Shown here piece by piece: positions 44,369-54,645 of a stretch of 64,000 bases of DNA. Position numbers and translations under genes: made by a program. The stretch is taken from the NCBI RefSeq assembly GCF_014191375.1, contig NZ_JACHWN010000001.1, positions 930,001 to 994,000 on the forward strand. The letters are read 5' to 3'. This DNA comes from Mesorhizobium sp. RMAD-H1. GTDB lineage: Bacteria; Pseudomonadota; Alphaproteobacteria; Rhizobiales; Rhizobiaceae. The notes beneath the pieces are model-generated. The model saw only the letters and a list, made by a program, of their open reading frames with translations, was not told where the DNA came from and searched no databases. Each line of letters begins with the position of its first letter. Position 1 is the stretch's first letter.

Positions 44369-45571
44369 CTATTTATTCGCCGTCACCGTCACACCCAGCA
44401 CGTCCGGCAGCTTTTCCGGCTGGGCCGAGCCGGTGGCCATGAGCACGGCGACCGGAACGGGCGCGGACGGTGCCGCACGGATTTCCAGCGATTTCGGATT
44501 GTCGAGATAGGCGCTGACCGCCTGCGTTACCTGGGTGGCGAACGCGGCATTCTTCAGATACCCGGCAAAGAGCGGCAGCACCGCCTTGGCCTGGTTGATC
44601 ACCGTCGCGCGGTCGCTGCCCTGCTGGTTGGCGAAATAGTCCAGAAGCTTGTTGGTGAGCGAGGCATCGTCGAAGCGGACCGACGCGCCATTGACCGTCA
44701 ATTGCTGGAGGAGACCGAGCATCGCCAGCCCCGCCGCGTCATTGTCGGGATTGTCGGCGAGCGTCGCCTGCGTTTCCTGCACGCCCTTGATGAAATCGAG
44801 CGTGTAGCCGCCGAGATCCAGCGTCATGCCGAGCGTGCCGCCATCATCCATGACGAGGTCGAACTGGTCGAGCTTGAAGCGGCCGTCCGGAACGGACCAG
44901 CTTCCCCTGGAATCGATATGACCGGTGATTTTCTCGTAGCCCAGCGCCGTCAGCGTCTCTTTGCCCTTGGAGGGCGGGGCCTTGCTCATATCGATGGCGA
45001 TCTTGTCGACGTCCCATGTGTAATCGATGGGAGTGCCTTCCTTGAAGGGCGAGACCGTCGCCACGATGTCCTGCAGCGTGGCGATATCGTTGCCCGCCTG
45101 ACTGACGGTGATCTCGTCGATTTCGGCCTTCTGGTAGTAGAGGATGCTGGCCAGCGGGTCGCTCGAACTCTTGGGTGCGAGATGGAGGTTTTCCATGTCC
45201 ATCCCCTTGACCGAAATGGTCGTTCCCTCGAAGGGGAAGGCCATATCGGGAATGGCTGCCTGGCCGATATCGTAGCCGCCGTCAGGCGCGTCGGAAACAT
45301 TGCTGAGCGTGATATCGCCGAGCTCGATGGCTTTTTCCTGCGCCGGCGTGCCCGGCGCCCTGACCGATGCGCCCTTCAGAACCACGGTCGAGCCGCTGGT
45401 TTCCACGTTCTGATAGTTGATCTGGCCGCCCTGCGCCGCATAAAGCTCCTTCAGGCGCTCCGCCACGCTGTTGCCCTCGAAAGCCAGGGCCGATCCCGCC
45501 ATCAGCAGCGAAAGGGCGGATGCCGCCGCAAGATTGCGTGCCGTTGATTTCAGTGTGGTTGTGACGGGCAT
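44369..45571 (-). CDS. Large exported protein of unknown function
   Basis: A 400-residue protein with a signal peptide (basic TTLKSTARNL, then AAASALSLLMAGSALA cleaved before FEG). The mature part is a series of short beta-type repeats with glycine and aspartate (INYQNVETSGSTVVLKGASV; FPFEGTTISVKGMDMENLHL; LDQFDLVMDDGGTLGMTLDL), suggesting a large periplasmic beta-helix or barrel-like fold, followed by a more helical C-terminal region. Conserved in related bacteria in my recollection, without a known role. AAGGAA precedes the ATG. It is divergent from parC. Confidence 0.7.
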   Translation of the reverse strand: MPVTTTLKSTARNLAAASALSLLMAGSALAFEGNSVAERLKELYAAQGGQINYQNVETSGSTVVLKGASVRAPGTPAQEKAIELGDITLSNVSDAPDGGYDIGQAAIPDMAFPFEGTTISVKGMDMENLHLAPKSSSDPLASILYYQKAEIDEITVSQAGNDIATLQDIVATVSPFKEGTPIDYTWDVDKIAIDMSKAPPSKGKETLTALGYEKITGHIDSRGSWSVPDGRFKLDQFDLVMDDGGTLGMTLDLGGYTLDFIKGVQETQATLADNPDNDAAGLAMLGLLQQLTVNGASVRFDDASLTNKLLDYFANQQGSDRATVINQAKAVLPLFAGYLKNAAFATQVTQAVSAYLDNPKSLEIRAAPSAPVPVAVLMATGSAQPEKLPDVLGVTVTANK

Positions 45572-45754
45572 GGACGTTTCCTTGTTGGTCTGCAAGCCCG
45601 CTTTTCTACAGTATCGGCCCCGAAATCGGAATGGATTTTCGATAGCTAGAGTGCGTATTCGATTGCTTACAAAGATCAACAATGAGACAAACTGCACTGA
45701 TCGGCGATCGCACTGGAGGCGGCAGTAGTGCCCGCGATTACCGGATTGCAGTGG

Positions 45755-45798
45755 ATTATGCGGAAAAAGACCGCCCAGTGCCTTTGATTCCGCATAAT
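45755..45798. promoter_or_regulatory. 11-bp inverted repeat upstream of parC
   Basis: Perfect arms ATTATGCGGAA (45755-45765) and TTCCGCATAAT (45788-45798) with a 22-base spacer lie within 40 bases of the parC ATG. The position suggests control of parC transcription or translation; the regulator is unknown. Confidence 0.4.
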
Positions 45799-45836
45799 GG
45801 CTTGCCGCAGAATCACCCGCTTGCTAACCCGGTTTC

Positions 45837-48089
45837 ATGGGAAAAAGCCTGATTCCGCCCGGTGGCGGCGACGACAACCACATTGAACCGGTCGACCTGA
45901 AGTCGGCGCTGGAAGAGCGCTATCTGGCCTATGCGCTCTCCACCATCATGCACCGCGCGCTGCCCGATGTGCGCGACGGGCTGAAGCCCGTGCACCGCCG
46001 CATCATGCATGCGATGCGGCTTCTGCGCCTCGAGCCCAACCAGGCCTATGCCAAATGCGCCCGCATCGTCGGCGACGTGATGGGTAAATTCCACCCGCAT
46101 GGCGACCAGGCGATCTATGACGCGCTGGTGCGCCTGGCGCAGGATTTCGCCGTGCGCTATCCGCTCGTCGACGGGCAGGGCAATTTCGGCAATATCGATG
46201 GCGATAACGCCGCCGCCATGCGCTACACCGAGGCGCGCATGACCGATGTGGCGACGCTGCTGCTCGACGGCATCAACGAGGACGCCATCGACTTCCGCCC
46301 CACCTATAATGAGGAGGACGAGGAACCGATCGTTCTGCCCGGCGCCTTCCCGAATATTCTTGCGAACGGCTCGTCCGGCATCGCCGTCGGCATGGCGACC
46401 TCCATCCCCCCGCATAATGTCGCCGAGCTTTGCGACGCGGCGCTGCATTTGATCAAGAAGCCGGACGCCACCGTCGATGAACTGGTCGCGCTGGTGCCGG
46501 GGCCGGATTTTCCGACCGGCGGCATTCTGGTCGAGCCGGCGGAGCAGATTCTGGAAGCCTACCGGACCGGGCGCGGGGCGTTCCGCCTGCGCGCGCGCTG
46601 GCACAAGGAGGATGGCGGCCGCGGCACGTGGTCTATCGTCGTCACCGAAATTCCCTATCAGGTGCAGAAATCACGCCTGATCGAGAAGATCGCCGAACTT
46701 CTCATCGCCAAGAAGCTGCCGCTGCTCGACGACGTGCGTGACGAATCCGCGGAAGACATCCGCATCGTGCTGGAGCCGAAGAACCGTTCGGTCGATCCTG
46801 AATTGTTGATGGAATCGCTCTTCAAGCTGACCGATCTGGAGACGCGCTTCCCGCTCAACATGAACGTGCTGTCGCACGGCAAGGTGCCGAACGTGCTCTC
46901 CCTGCGCGACGTGCTGAAGGAATGGCTCGACCACCGCAAGGAAGTGCTGATCCGCCGTTCGCGCTACCGGCATGCCGAGATCGAGAAGCGGCTGGAGGTG
47001 CTGGGCGGCTATCTCATCGCCTATCTGAACCTCGACGAGGTCATCCGCATCATCCGCGAGGAGGATCATCCGAAGCCGGCCTTGATGGCGGCCTTCGAGC
47101 TCACCGACAATCAGGCGGAAGCCATCCTCAACATGCGCCTGCGTTCGCTGCGCAAGCTCGAGGAATTCGAAATCCGCAAGGAGTTCGACGCCCTCACGGA
47201 GGAGAAGACGCAGATCGAGGAACTGCTCGCCTCCGATGCCAAGCAATGGCAGACGATCGGCTGGGAAATCGCCAATGTCCGCAAGAAATATGGTCCCGAT
47301 ACGCCCATCGGCAAGCGCCGTACCACATTCGCCGAGGCGCCCAGCCATGATCTCGACGATATCCAGCAGGCGATGATCGAGAAGGAGCCGGTGACGATCG
47401 TCGTCTCGGAAAAGGGCTGGCTGCGCGCGATGAAGGGTCATCTGGCCGATTTCTCGACCTTGGCCTTCAAGGAAGGCGACAGACTGAAGCTCGCCTTCCA
47501 CGCCGAGACCACCGACAAGATCCTGATCTTCACCACCGGCGGCAAGTTCTACACCATTGGCGCCAACACCCTGCCGGGTGGCCGCGGCCATGGCGAGCCG
47601 ATCCGCATCATGGTCGATATGGAGAACGACCAGGATATCGTGACGGCCTTCGCGCATGATCCGTCCGCCAAGCTGTTGCTCGTCTCGCATGAGGGCAACG
47701 GCTTCTGCGTGCCCGAAACCGAGACGGTGGCCAACACCCGCAAGGGCAAGCAGGTTATGAATGTGAAGGCCCCTGACGAGGCCAAGCTCTGCATCCGGAT
47801 ATCGGGCGATCACGTTGCCATCGTCGGCGAAAACCGCAAGCTCCTGGTCTTCCCGCTCGCCGATATCCCGGAAATGACCCGCGGCAAGGGCGTGCGCCTG
47901 CAGAAATACAAGGATGGCGGCGTTTCCGACCTCCGCACCTTCGCGATCGAGCAGGGCCTGACCTGGCAGGATTCAGCCGACCGCACCTTCACCCGCAGCA
48001 AGGACGAGCTCGCCGAATGGATCGGCGCCCGCGCCACTGCCGGCCGCATGGTGCCGAAGGGCTTTCCGCGCTCTGGGAAATTCTCCTGA
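45837..48089 (+). CDS. parC: DNA topoisomerase IV subunit A
   Basis: A 750-residue type IIA topoisomerase A subunit. The core includes [20 protein letters not shown], the helix-turn-helix [20 protein letters not shown] and the catalytic tyrosine in [11 protein letters not shown] (Tyr129). The C-terminal beta-propeller region has repeated blades (e.g. [20 protein letters not shown]). Its shorter length and lack of a GyrA box point to ParC rather than GyrA. It decatenates replicated chromosomes. Confidence 0.95.
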   Translation: MGKSLIPPGGGDDNHIEPVDLKSALEERYLAYALSTIMHRALPDVRDGLKPVHRRIMHAMRLLRLEPNQAYAKCARIVGDVMGKFHPHGDQAIYDALVRLAQDFAVRYPLVDGQGNFGNIDGDNAAAMRYTEARMTDVATLLLDGINEDAIDFRPTYNEEDEEPIVLPGAFPNILANGSSGIAVGMATSIPPHNVAELCDAALHLIKKPDATVDELVALVPGPDFPTGGILVEPAEQILEAYRTGRGAFRLRARWHKEDGGRGTWSIVVTEIPYQVQKSRLIEKIAELLIAKKLPLLDDVRDESAEDIRIVLEPKNRSVDPELLMESLFKLTDLETRFPLNMNVLSHGKVPNVLSLRDVLKEWLDHRKEVLIRRSRYRHAEIEKRLEVLGGYLIAYLNLDEVIRIIREEDHPKPALMAAFELTDNQAEAILNMRLRSLRKLEEFEIRKEFDALTEEKTQIEELLASDAKQWQTIGWEIANVRKKYGPDTPIGKRRTTFAEAPSHDLDDIQQAMIEKEPVTIVVSEKGWLRAMKGHLADFSTLAFKEGDRLKLAFHAETTDKILIFTTGGKFYTIGANTLPGGRGHGEPIRIMVDMENDQDIVTAFAHDPSAKLLLVSHEGNGFCVPETETVANTRKGKQVMNVKAPDEAKLCIRISGDHVAIVGENRKLLVFPLADIPEMTRGKGVRLQKYKDGGVSDLRTFAIEQGLTWQDSADRTFTRSKDELAEWIGARATAGRMVPKGFPRSGKFS

Positions 48090-48474
48090 TGAGGCCACTT
48101 TCAAGTGGACGCGCTTATGATATCCCCCTCTGGGCTGCCGGCCATCCCCCCCTTGTGGGCAGGGCTATCGCATATGTCGCAAATTGCCCCTCACCCTTAC
48201 CCTCTCCCCGCAAGCGGGGCGAGGGGGGACGCCAGCGTTTCCGCTTCTTTCTTCTCCCCGCGTGCGGGGAGAAGATGCCGGCAGGCAGATGAGGGGCATT
48301 CATATGCGATCACCCTGCCCTAAAGGGGGGAGATTAGACTATGAGTTTCGCTTCGTTAGTCTTCAACGTCGAAGGTGGTGTGCAGCCGTCATTGACAGCC
48401 AATCTCCCCCTCGAGGGGGAGATGCCCGGCAGGGTAGAGGGGGGGTGAAAAGCAAGCCGGACAGGTTGCAACAC
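48090..48474. repeat. Mosaic of intergenic palindromic repeats between parC and the EamA gene
   Basis: About 385 bases made almost entirely of repeats. 48184-48299 is a RIME-like element (CCCCTCACCC, CTCTCCCCGCAAGCGGGG, CTTCTCCCCGCGTGCGGGGA). On either side lie blocks such as GGGGGGAGATT ... AATCTCCCCC with CTCGAGGGGGAGATGCCC. No gene is seen; translated phrases across it are repeat artefacts. Confidence 0.8.
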
Positions 48475-49374
48475 TTATAGCGGATAGCGCGGGAGATTAG
48501 TCCGGGCGCGGCGCGCATCGCGCAGCTGCCAGAGCGAATGCACGATCAGCGTGGCGACCAGGATGAGGCCGCCGATCAGGCTCTGTTGGCTCGGCGCTTC
48601 GAGAAAGACGATCCACACCCAGATCGGCGCGAGAACGGTTTCCAGAAGATAGAACATGCCCACCTCAGGTCCGGAAATATATTTGGGGCCCGTGGCGAGG
48701 CAGAGGAAGGCGATCGGCATCATGATCGCGCCATCGAAGAGAATCCATTTCGGGTCGGCGATCGCATAGCCCGAATGGGTGAAGACGACGATCGCCGCCA
48801 CCAGGAAGGGAATGCAGGTGGAAAGGATCGCCGTCAGTCCCATATCCTCGCCCGTCGAGCGGCTGATGGTGATGGCCGAGGCCATCAGAAGCGCGGCCAC
48901 CACCGCGACCAGATCGCCCAGCCAGCGGCCTGACGAGATGCCCTCGCTGACGATGATCGCAACGCCGAGCAGCATGAAGGCCATCGCAATGAGCGTGGCC
49001 GGTTTCGGCCGCTCCTTCAGGAATATCCAGGAAAGCAGCGCCGCGAACATGGGATTGAACGCAAGAATGAAGACCAGATTAGCGGTCGAGGTCATGAAGA
49101 CGCCGGAGAGGAAGGCGATGGAGGAGAGCCCGTAGAGGAAGCCGACGAGGTAGCCTCTGCGTGACGGCACCAGCGGCTTGAGCTTTCCGCTCATGAGAGA
49201 CCAGATGGCCCAGATGACGAGAGCTGCTGCGAAGGTGGTGAAGCTGCGCACCATCAGGATCGACCAGCTGTTGCCATCGGCGAGCTTGATCAGCGGGATG
49301 TCGAATGTGAGAAAAAGGCCGCCGATGCCGGTGATGATCAGGCCCTTGCGATGGTCGAGCTGTGGCGACGGCAC
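48475..49374 (-). CDS. EamA/DMT-superfamily transporter
   Basis: A 299-residue inner-membrane protein with ten predicted helices in two EamA halves (ILMVRSFTTFAAALVIWAIW; SANLVFILAFNPMFAALLSW; VGMFYLLETVLAPIWVWIVF). The start is a GTG at 49374 with AGAGGAA upstream. It likely exports or imports a small metabolite. Its 3' end borders a repeat mosaic. Confidence 0.87.
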   Translation of the reverse strand: MPSPQLDHRKGLIITGIGGLFLTFDIPLIKLADGNSWSILMVRSFTTFAAALVIWAIWSLMSGKLKPLVPSRRGYLVGFLYGLSSIAFLSGVFMTSTANLVFILAFNPMFAALLSWIFLKERPKPATLIAMAFMLLGVAIIVSEGISSGRWLGDLVAVVAALLMASAITISRSTGEDMGLTAILSTCIPFLVAAIVVFTHSGYAIADPKWILFDGAIMMPIAFLCLATGPKYISGPEVGMFYLLETVLAPIWVWIVFLEAPSQQSLIGGLILVATLIVHSLWQLRDARRARTNLPRYPL

Positions 49375-49473
49375 GAACGGGTTCCTCTAAATTCGTGAAA
49401 CAGAGCGTGCAGAATCGCGCCGCCCGTGCGTGTCTATCAAATTTGAGGGGCTGTCGTGAGGGGGATTCCGGCG

Positions 49474-50220
49474 TCAGTCCCGCCGTTCCCAGCCCTTGGG
49501 GCCGAGATGCTCCTGCGGCTTGAAGCGGATCTTGTACTGCATCTTGCGCGATCCCTCGACCCAGTAGCCGAGATAGACATGCGGCAGCCCCTGGGTAACC
49601 GCGCGCTGGATATGATCGAGTATCATGAAGGTGCCGAGCGAGCGGTCGGTGAGATCAGGATCATAGAAGGAATAGACCATCGACAGGCCGTCCGACATCA
49701 CGTCGGTCAGCGCGACCGCGATGAGCTCGCCTTCGCCCTTCTGGCTGATGAAGGAATCGGGCCCGCGACGGCGATATTCGATGATCTGCGTGTTGACATG
49801 CGTGTCCTCCACCATCATCGCATAGTCGAGCACGGTCATGTCGGACATGCCGCCCTTGCGGTGCCGCGCATCGAGATAGTGGCGGAAGAGCGAATATTGT
49901 TCGGTCGAGGGCTCGGCCCGGTGGCTGTAGCCGATGAGGTCCGCATTGCGCTTCCAGACGCGCTTCATCGAGCGGTTCATCTTGAACTCGCCGGCCAGGA
50001 TGCGCACCGACACGCAGGCGCGGCAGGTCTCGCAGGCCGGCCGGTAGGCGATGTTCTGCGACCGGCGGAAGCCGCCCTGCGTCAGGAGGTCGTTGAGCTC
50101 GTTCGCCTTGTCGCCGACGAGATGGGTGAAAACCTTCCGCTCGTACTGGCCTTCGAGATAGGGGCAGGCCGACGGAGCGGTCAGAAAGAACTGCGGCGAT
50201 TGTTGCGGTTGGTGAGTCAT
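49474..50220 (-). CDS. bpt: Aspartate/glutamate leucyltransferase
   Basis: A 248-residue protein of the arginyl/leucyl-tRNA-protein transferase fold. Family cysteines appear in [15 protein letters not shown] and [35 protein letters not shown] and the closing [17 protein letters not shown] are typical of the Bpt type. It attaches leucine to N-terminal Asp or Glu to make N-degrons for ClpAP. The ATG at 50220 starts [16 protein letters not shown]. Confidence 0.93.
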   Translation of the reverse strand: MTHQPQQSPQFFLTAPSACPYLEGQYERKVFTHLVGDKANELNDLLTQGGFRRSQNIAYRPACETCRACVSVRILAGEFKMNRSMKRVWKRNADLIGYSHRAEPSTEQYSLFRHYLDARHRKGGMSDMTVLDYAMMVEDTHVNTQIIEYRRRGPDSFISQKGEGELIAVALTDVMSDGLSMVYSFYDPDLTDRSLGTFMILDHIQRAVTQGLPHVYLGYWVEGSRKMQYKIRFKPQEHLGPKGWERRD

Positions 50221-50345
50221 GCGACATCCGGTAGATGCAAAGCCCATCTCAGGATGAACCCGCCGTGGAAAACGTCAATAGAAATCAAACTGTCACGGGG
50301 GTTCATTGCTGAAATTTGAACGCGGATCCCCTCCGCAGGCACGGA

Positions 50346-50816
50346 TCAGCGGTCGGAACGCACGACAACCGTGCCGAGAAGCAGGTCGTGCAGGGTCCTC
50401 TTGCGGTCGAGGAACAGCGTTGCCAGCAGAATCAGCGGCGTCAGGATCACGTTGCCGGCCCAGAACAGCACCGAATGGACGATCGCCAGCATGCTGTCGA
50501 CAGGCTGTCCGTCGAGCCGCTCCAGCTTGATGCCCATCATCTGCATGCCCTTGGTCGCCTGGCGGGCCCCACCCATGGTGAGCGCCACATAGGCAAGCGC
50601 CACGAGCGGCACCATGATGCCGTAGAGCATCCAGCCGAGGCCCAGCGTGGCGACGCCCAGGATCGCGATGATGACCGCGACGGGAATGCAGAGCAGCAGC
50701 ACCAGCAAGTAATCGAGCAGGAATGCGAAAATGCGGCGCGTCCGCACGCCCTGGTAAAGCCGTCGATCATCAAGGCGCGAAGGAATGATTTCGCCGTTCA
50801 GCACGTTATCGGTCAT
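50346..50816 (-). CDS. RDD family membrane protein
   Basis: A 156-residue protein with an RDD domain: FAFLLDYLLVLLLCIP, GATLGLGW-like helix and GGARQATKGMQMMGIKLERL, then DLLLGTVVVRSDR. RDD proteins are small membrane proteins of uncertain, possibly transport-linked, function. It follows hemB on the same strand (145-base gap). Confidence 0.88.
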   Translation of the reverse strand: MTDNVLNGEIIPSRLDDRRLYQGVRTRRIFAFLLDYLLVLLLCIPVAVIIAILGVATLGLGWMLYGIMVPLVALAYVALTMGGARQATKGMQMMGIKLERLDGQPVDSMLAIVHSVLFWAGNVILTPLILLATLFLDRKRTLHDLLLGTVVVRSDR

Positions 50817-50960
50817 CTCAGTTTCCCGTCAAAGCAAATCCGGTTTTCCGTCCGGACCTGCGTAAAGAACGCTCCATTTTGTCGGCTCCATTATGAACCG
50901 ACGAAGCGAAAATGGGAAACCGGGGCGGCATTTTCAAGAAATGCGCCGGCGCGCGGGATT

Positions 50961-52001
<1,041 letters not shown>

Positions 52002-52151
52002 CTGTCGTCTCCCTGCGAGACTATGTAGGTGGGTGATGGGGGTTTATCACGGGATGAATGGTGAAACCAAGCCGATTGACCTGTGCGGCATTGACGCGGA
52101 CGCTTTCCCTTTCTACGCCTGTCTGCGTCATGACCTGAACGGGAGTCGGAT

Positions 52152-53204
52152 GTGGAAGTCGATTTTGGCGGACAGGGTGAAATCGTGTTCGGGCGGGAGG
52201 GATGCGCGGGGCTGGTCCGCCTGATGCGGCCCGCCGCCCTCAATGCGCTCACGCATGAGATGATCAGGGCGCTCCGGCGCGCCTTGATCGTGTGGGAGGC
52301 CGACCCTGACGTGGCCTGCGTCATCGTTGAAGGCGAGGGAAGGGCCTTTTGCGCGGGCGGCGATGTGGTGGCCGCTTACAAAGCCGGCCGCAACGGCAGG
52401 CCGCCCTATGAATTCTTCGCCGATGAATACCGTCTCAACGCCCATATCGGCCGCTATTCCAAGCCCTATGTCGCTTTTCTCGATGGCATCACCATGGGCG
52501 GCGGCGCCGGCATTTCCGTGCATGGTTCCCATCGGGTGGTGACGGAGAATACGCTTTTCGCCATGCCCGAGGTGGGGATCGGCTTTTTTCCCGATGTCGG
52601 CGGAAGCGCCTTCCTGCCGCACCTGTCCGGCCGTTTCGGCACCTATCTCGGCCTGACCGGCAGCCGCATACGCTGGGGCGATTGCCTTGGCAGCGGGATC
52701 GCCACCCATGCGGTTGCCGCCGGCGAGATCGGGCGCATCCGCGCCCGGCTCATCGACACGGGCGATGTCGAGGCGGCTTTCGTGGATACGGCGCGGCCCG
52801 ATTTCGAGACCGAACTGCACACCAGGGACCTCATCGCGGAATGCTTCGGCGAGCCGACGCTGGAAGGATGCATCGCGGCATTGTCGAAAAAGGCCAAGGC
52901 GGGCAGCGAAACGGCATTGAAGATCCTGGCCGTCCTGGAGAGCCGCTCGCCGACGAGCCTGCACGTCACCTTCCGGCAGATCGCCGAGGGCAGGGGGCTC
53001 GCAATGGACGATTGCATGCGGATGGAATACCGCATCGTCAACCGGATGCTCCGCGGCCATGATTTTTATGAAGGCGTGCGTGCCGTGCTGATCGACAAGG
53101 GCAGCACGCCCAACTGGAAGCCCGCCAGGCTCGAGGACGTCACCTCAGGCGATGTCGATGCCTATTTCGCGCCGCTGGGAGAAGGAGAACTGACGCTGCC
53201 ATGA
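52152..53204 (+). CDS. 3-hydroxyisobutyryl-CoA hydrolase (enoyl-CoA hydratase/isomerase family)
   Basis: A 350-residue crotonase-fold enzyme. Oxyanion-hole segments are GRAFCAGGDVVAAYKAGRN and DGITMGGGAGISVHGS, and MPEVGIGFFPDVGGSAFLPH holds the acidic catalytic region. Length and the GGDV and PDVGG motifs suit HIBCH of valine degradation more than enoyl-CoA hydratases. The start is GTG at 52152 after CGGGAG. The DUF6163 gene starts inside its stop (ATGA). Confidence 0.87.
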   Translation: MEVDFGGQGEIVFGREGCAGLVRLMRPAALNALTHEMIRALRRALIVWEADPDVACVIVEGEGRAFCAGGDVVAAYKAGRNGRPPYEFFADEYRLNAHIGRYSKPYVAFLDGITMGGGAGISVHGSHRVVTENTLFAMPEVGIGFFPDVGGSAFLPHLSGRFGTYLGLTGSRIRWGDCLGSGIATHAVAAGEIGRIRARLIDTGDVEAAFVDTARPDFETELHTRDLIAECFGEPTLEGCIAALSKKAKAGSETALKILAVLESRSPTSLHVTFRQIAEGRGLAMDDCMRMEYRIVNRMLRGHDFYEGVRAVLIDKGSTPNWKPARLEDVTSGDVDAYFAPLGEGELTLP

Positions 53205-53644
53205 TGGAAGACGATCTGCGCCAGCGTGTCGAGCCCTCCCTTGCCCAGACGGGCTTCGTCTGGTTCATGCGGCTTTTGTCGATCTACTGCCTGACGCTGG
53301 GCGTCGCCTACTGGATCAGGCTGATCGGCCTGCATCAGGGGCTGCTCTGGCGTTTCGATCTGATGCCCTGGCAGTGGCAGACGGCGGCGGTTTCGCTTGC
53401 CGTGCTGTTTCCCGTGGCGGCGACCGGCCTGTGGATGCGCGCGCCCTGGGGTCCCGTCATCTGGTTTGCGGCGGCGCTGATCGAGACGCTGATGTATACG
53501 GTCTTCGAGCGGATCTTCGCCGCCAACCCCATGATCGCCGTCACCAACCTCCTGATCCTGCTTCTCTATATTGCTTTCCGGATCGTCCTCTTCTGGCAGG
53601 GCCGCACGGCCGCGCAGAAGCTGAGTTCATTCGGCCAGAAGTAG
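53201..53644 (+). CDS. DUF6163-family membrane protein
   Basis: A 147-residue protein with four hydrophobic segments (VWFMRLLSIYCLTLGVAYWI; WQTAAVSLAVLFPVAATGLW; WGPVIWFAAALIETLMYTVF; AVTNLLILLLYIAFRIVLFW). The family is known from Rhizobiales, often next to ldtR; no function is established. Coupled to the upstream hydrolase by an ATGA overlap. Confidence 0.8.
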   Translation: MMEDDLRQRVEPSLAQTGFVWFMRLLSIYCLTLGVAYWIRLIGLHQGLLWRFDLMPWQWQTAAVSLAVLFPVAATGLWMRAPWGPVIWFAAALIETLMYTVFERIFAANPMIAVTNLLILLLYIAFRIVLFWQGRTAAQKLSSFGQK

Positions 53645-53712
53645 CGATGTAAGCGATTGTTAAGCCTGAAAATTGCTTCTTCTTTGGTAAGCTACTGTTA
53701 AGTCTGTGTTTT

Positions 53713-53722
53713 AATTCGAATT
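53713..53722. promoter_or_regulatory. Palindrome in the ldtR promoter region
   Basis: AATTCGAATT, a perfect 10-bp palindrome in an AT-rich tract about 70 bases before the ldtR ATG. A MarR-type operator would be expected here, because LdtR proteins bind their own promoter. Not proven. Confidence 0.35.
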
Positions 53723-53789
53723 TTATGCGTGGCGGATATTGTGCCTCTCAACGGTGAGAAAAAAACACCGACACAACAGAGAGGCTAGA

Positions 53790-54308
53790 ATGATGAACAA
53801 TACCCAGCGCAAGACGGGCGCAGACACGCGCCTGCAGAATGAAGAAACCGCTCTTCGCACGCTTTATCTCGAGGCGTTGCAACTTGTCGAACGGCTGCAC
53901 CGCCGTCTGCTCGACGTGGTCAAGGACGAGTTCGACCGCAACGGCCGCAGCGATATCAACGCCGTGCAGGCGCTCCTGCTCTTCAACATCGGGAATGCCG
54001 AACTGACGGCAGGAGAGTTGCGCAGCCGCGGCTACTATCTCGGATCGAACGTGTCCTACAATCTGAAGAAGCTCGTCGATATGGGGTTCATCCATCACCA
54101 GCGCTCGCGTGTCGACCGCCGCTCGGTGCGCGTCAGCCTGACGCAGAAGGGCATGGAAGTTGCCGAGCTGGTCGCCGGTCTCTATGAGCGCCACATCGCC
54201 TCGATCGAGCAGGTCGGCGGCATCCGCGCCGAGGAGTTCCAGACCATGAACAAGTCGCTGCAGCGGCTCGACCGTTTCTGGAACGACACCATCGCCTATC
54301 GCATGTAA
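53790..54308 (+). CDS. ldtR: MarR-family transcriptional regulator LdtR
   Basis: A 172-residue winged-helix regulator matching LdtR: NNTQRKTGADTRLQNEETAL, LYLEALQLVERLHRRLLDVV, GELRSRGYYLGSNVSYNLKK (recognition helix) and the wing QRSRVDRRSVRVSLTQKG. In related Rhizobiales LdtR controls the L,D-transpeptidase gene ldtP, stress tolerance and motility. ATGs at 53790 and 53793 are both possible; GAGAGG precedes them. ldtP follows downstream. Confidence 0.93.
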   Translation: MMNNTQRKTGADTRLQNEETALRTLYLEALQLVERLHRRLLDVVKDEFDRNGRSDINAVQALLLFNIGNAELTAGELRSRGYYLGSNVSYNLKKLVDMGFIHHQRSRVDRRSVRVSLTQKGMEVAELVAGLYERHIASIEQVGGIRAEEFQTMNKSLQRLDRFWNDTIAYRM

Positions 54309-54645
54309 TATCCTCCGCCCGGGCAGGCGCCTTTGGCTGCCCGGCGGATGTTGCAAAAACGTCACATGAGCGGAAGTCCGGCATGCAGGCCGGACTTTTT
54401 GCTTTTGTCCCGCCGCTTTCCCGTCCGCCGGCGGTCGCCGCGACATGATTAAGCCATAAAGGCGGGCATATGCGAAGATGAAGAAGGCGGACGTTTCCGC
54501 ACCATCTTCCAAGGGTGAAAGTTCCTGCGTTGTTGCGTTCCCGAATGTGGAGCGCCAGGTCAAGCGGTTGCCGTTTATTAACCTTACCCTTGGTATTGCG
54601 AACCATATCCCGTCCTGGTCGACGGCTTGGAGAGATTTGCACACG
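54309..54645. other. Intergenic region between ldtR and ldtP
   Basis: About 337 bases with the ldtR terminator hairpins (54316-54400) and, further on, the ldtP promoter. An in-frame reading upstream of 54646 is open but has no family-like sequence. No gene is seen. Confidence 0.55.
54374..54400 (+). terminator. Intrinsic terminator after ldtR
   Basis: AAGTCCGGC and GCCGGACTT with a 6-base loop and TTTTTGCTTTTG. A second strong hairpin (GGGCAG and CTGCCC arms, around 54316-54346) precedes it without a T-run. Confidence 0.75.

Noticed and set aside
45681-45852. A 56-codon frame overlapping the parC start
   Set aside because: No ribosome-binding site, overlaps parC by several codons and spans the inverted repeat. 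Chance frame.
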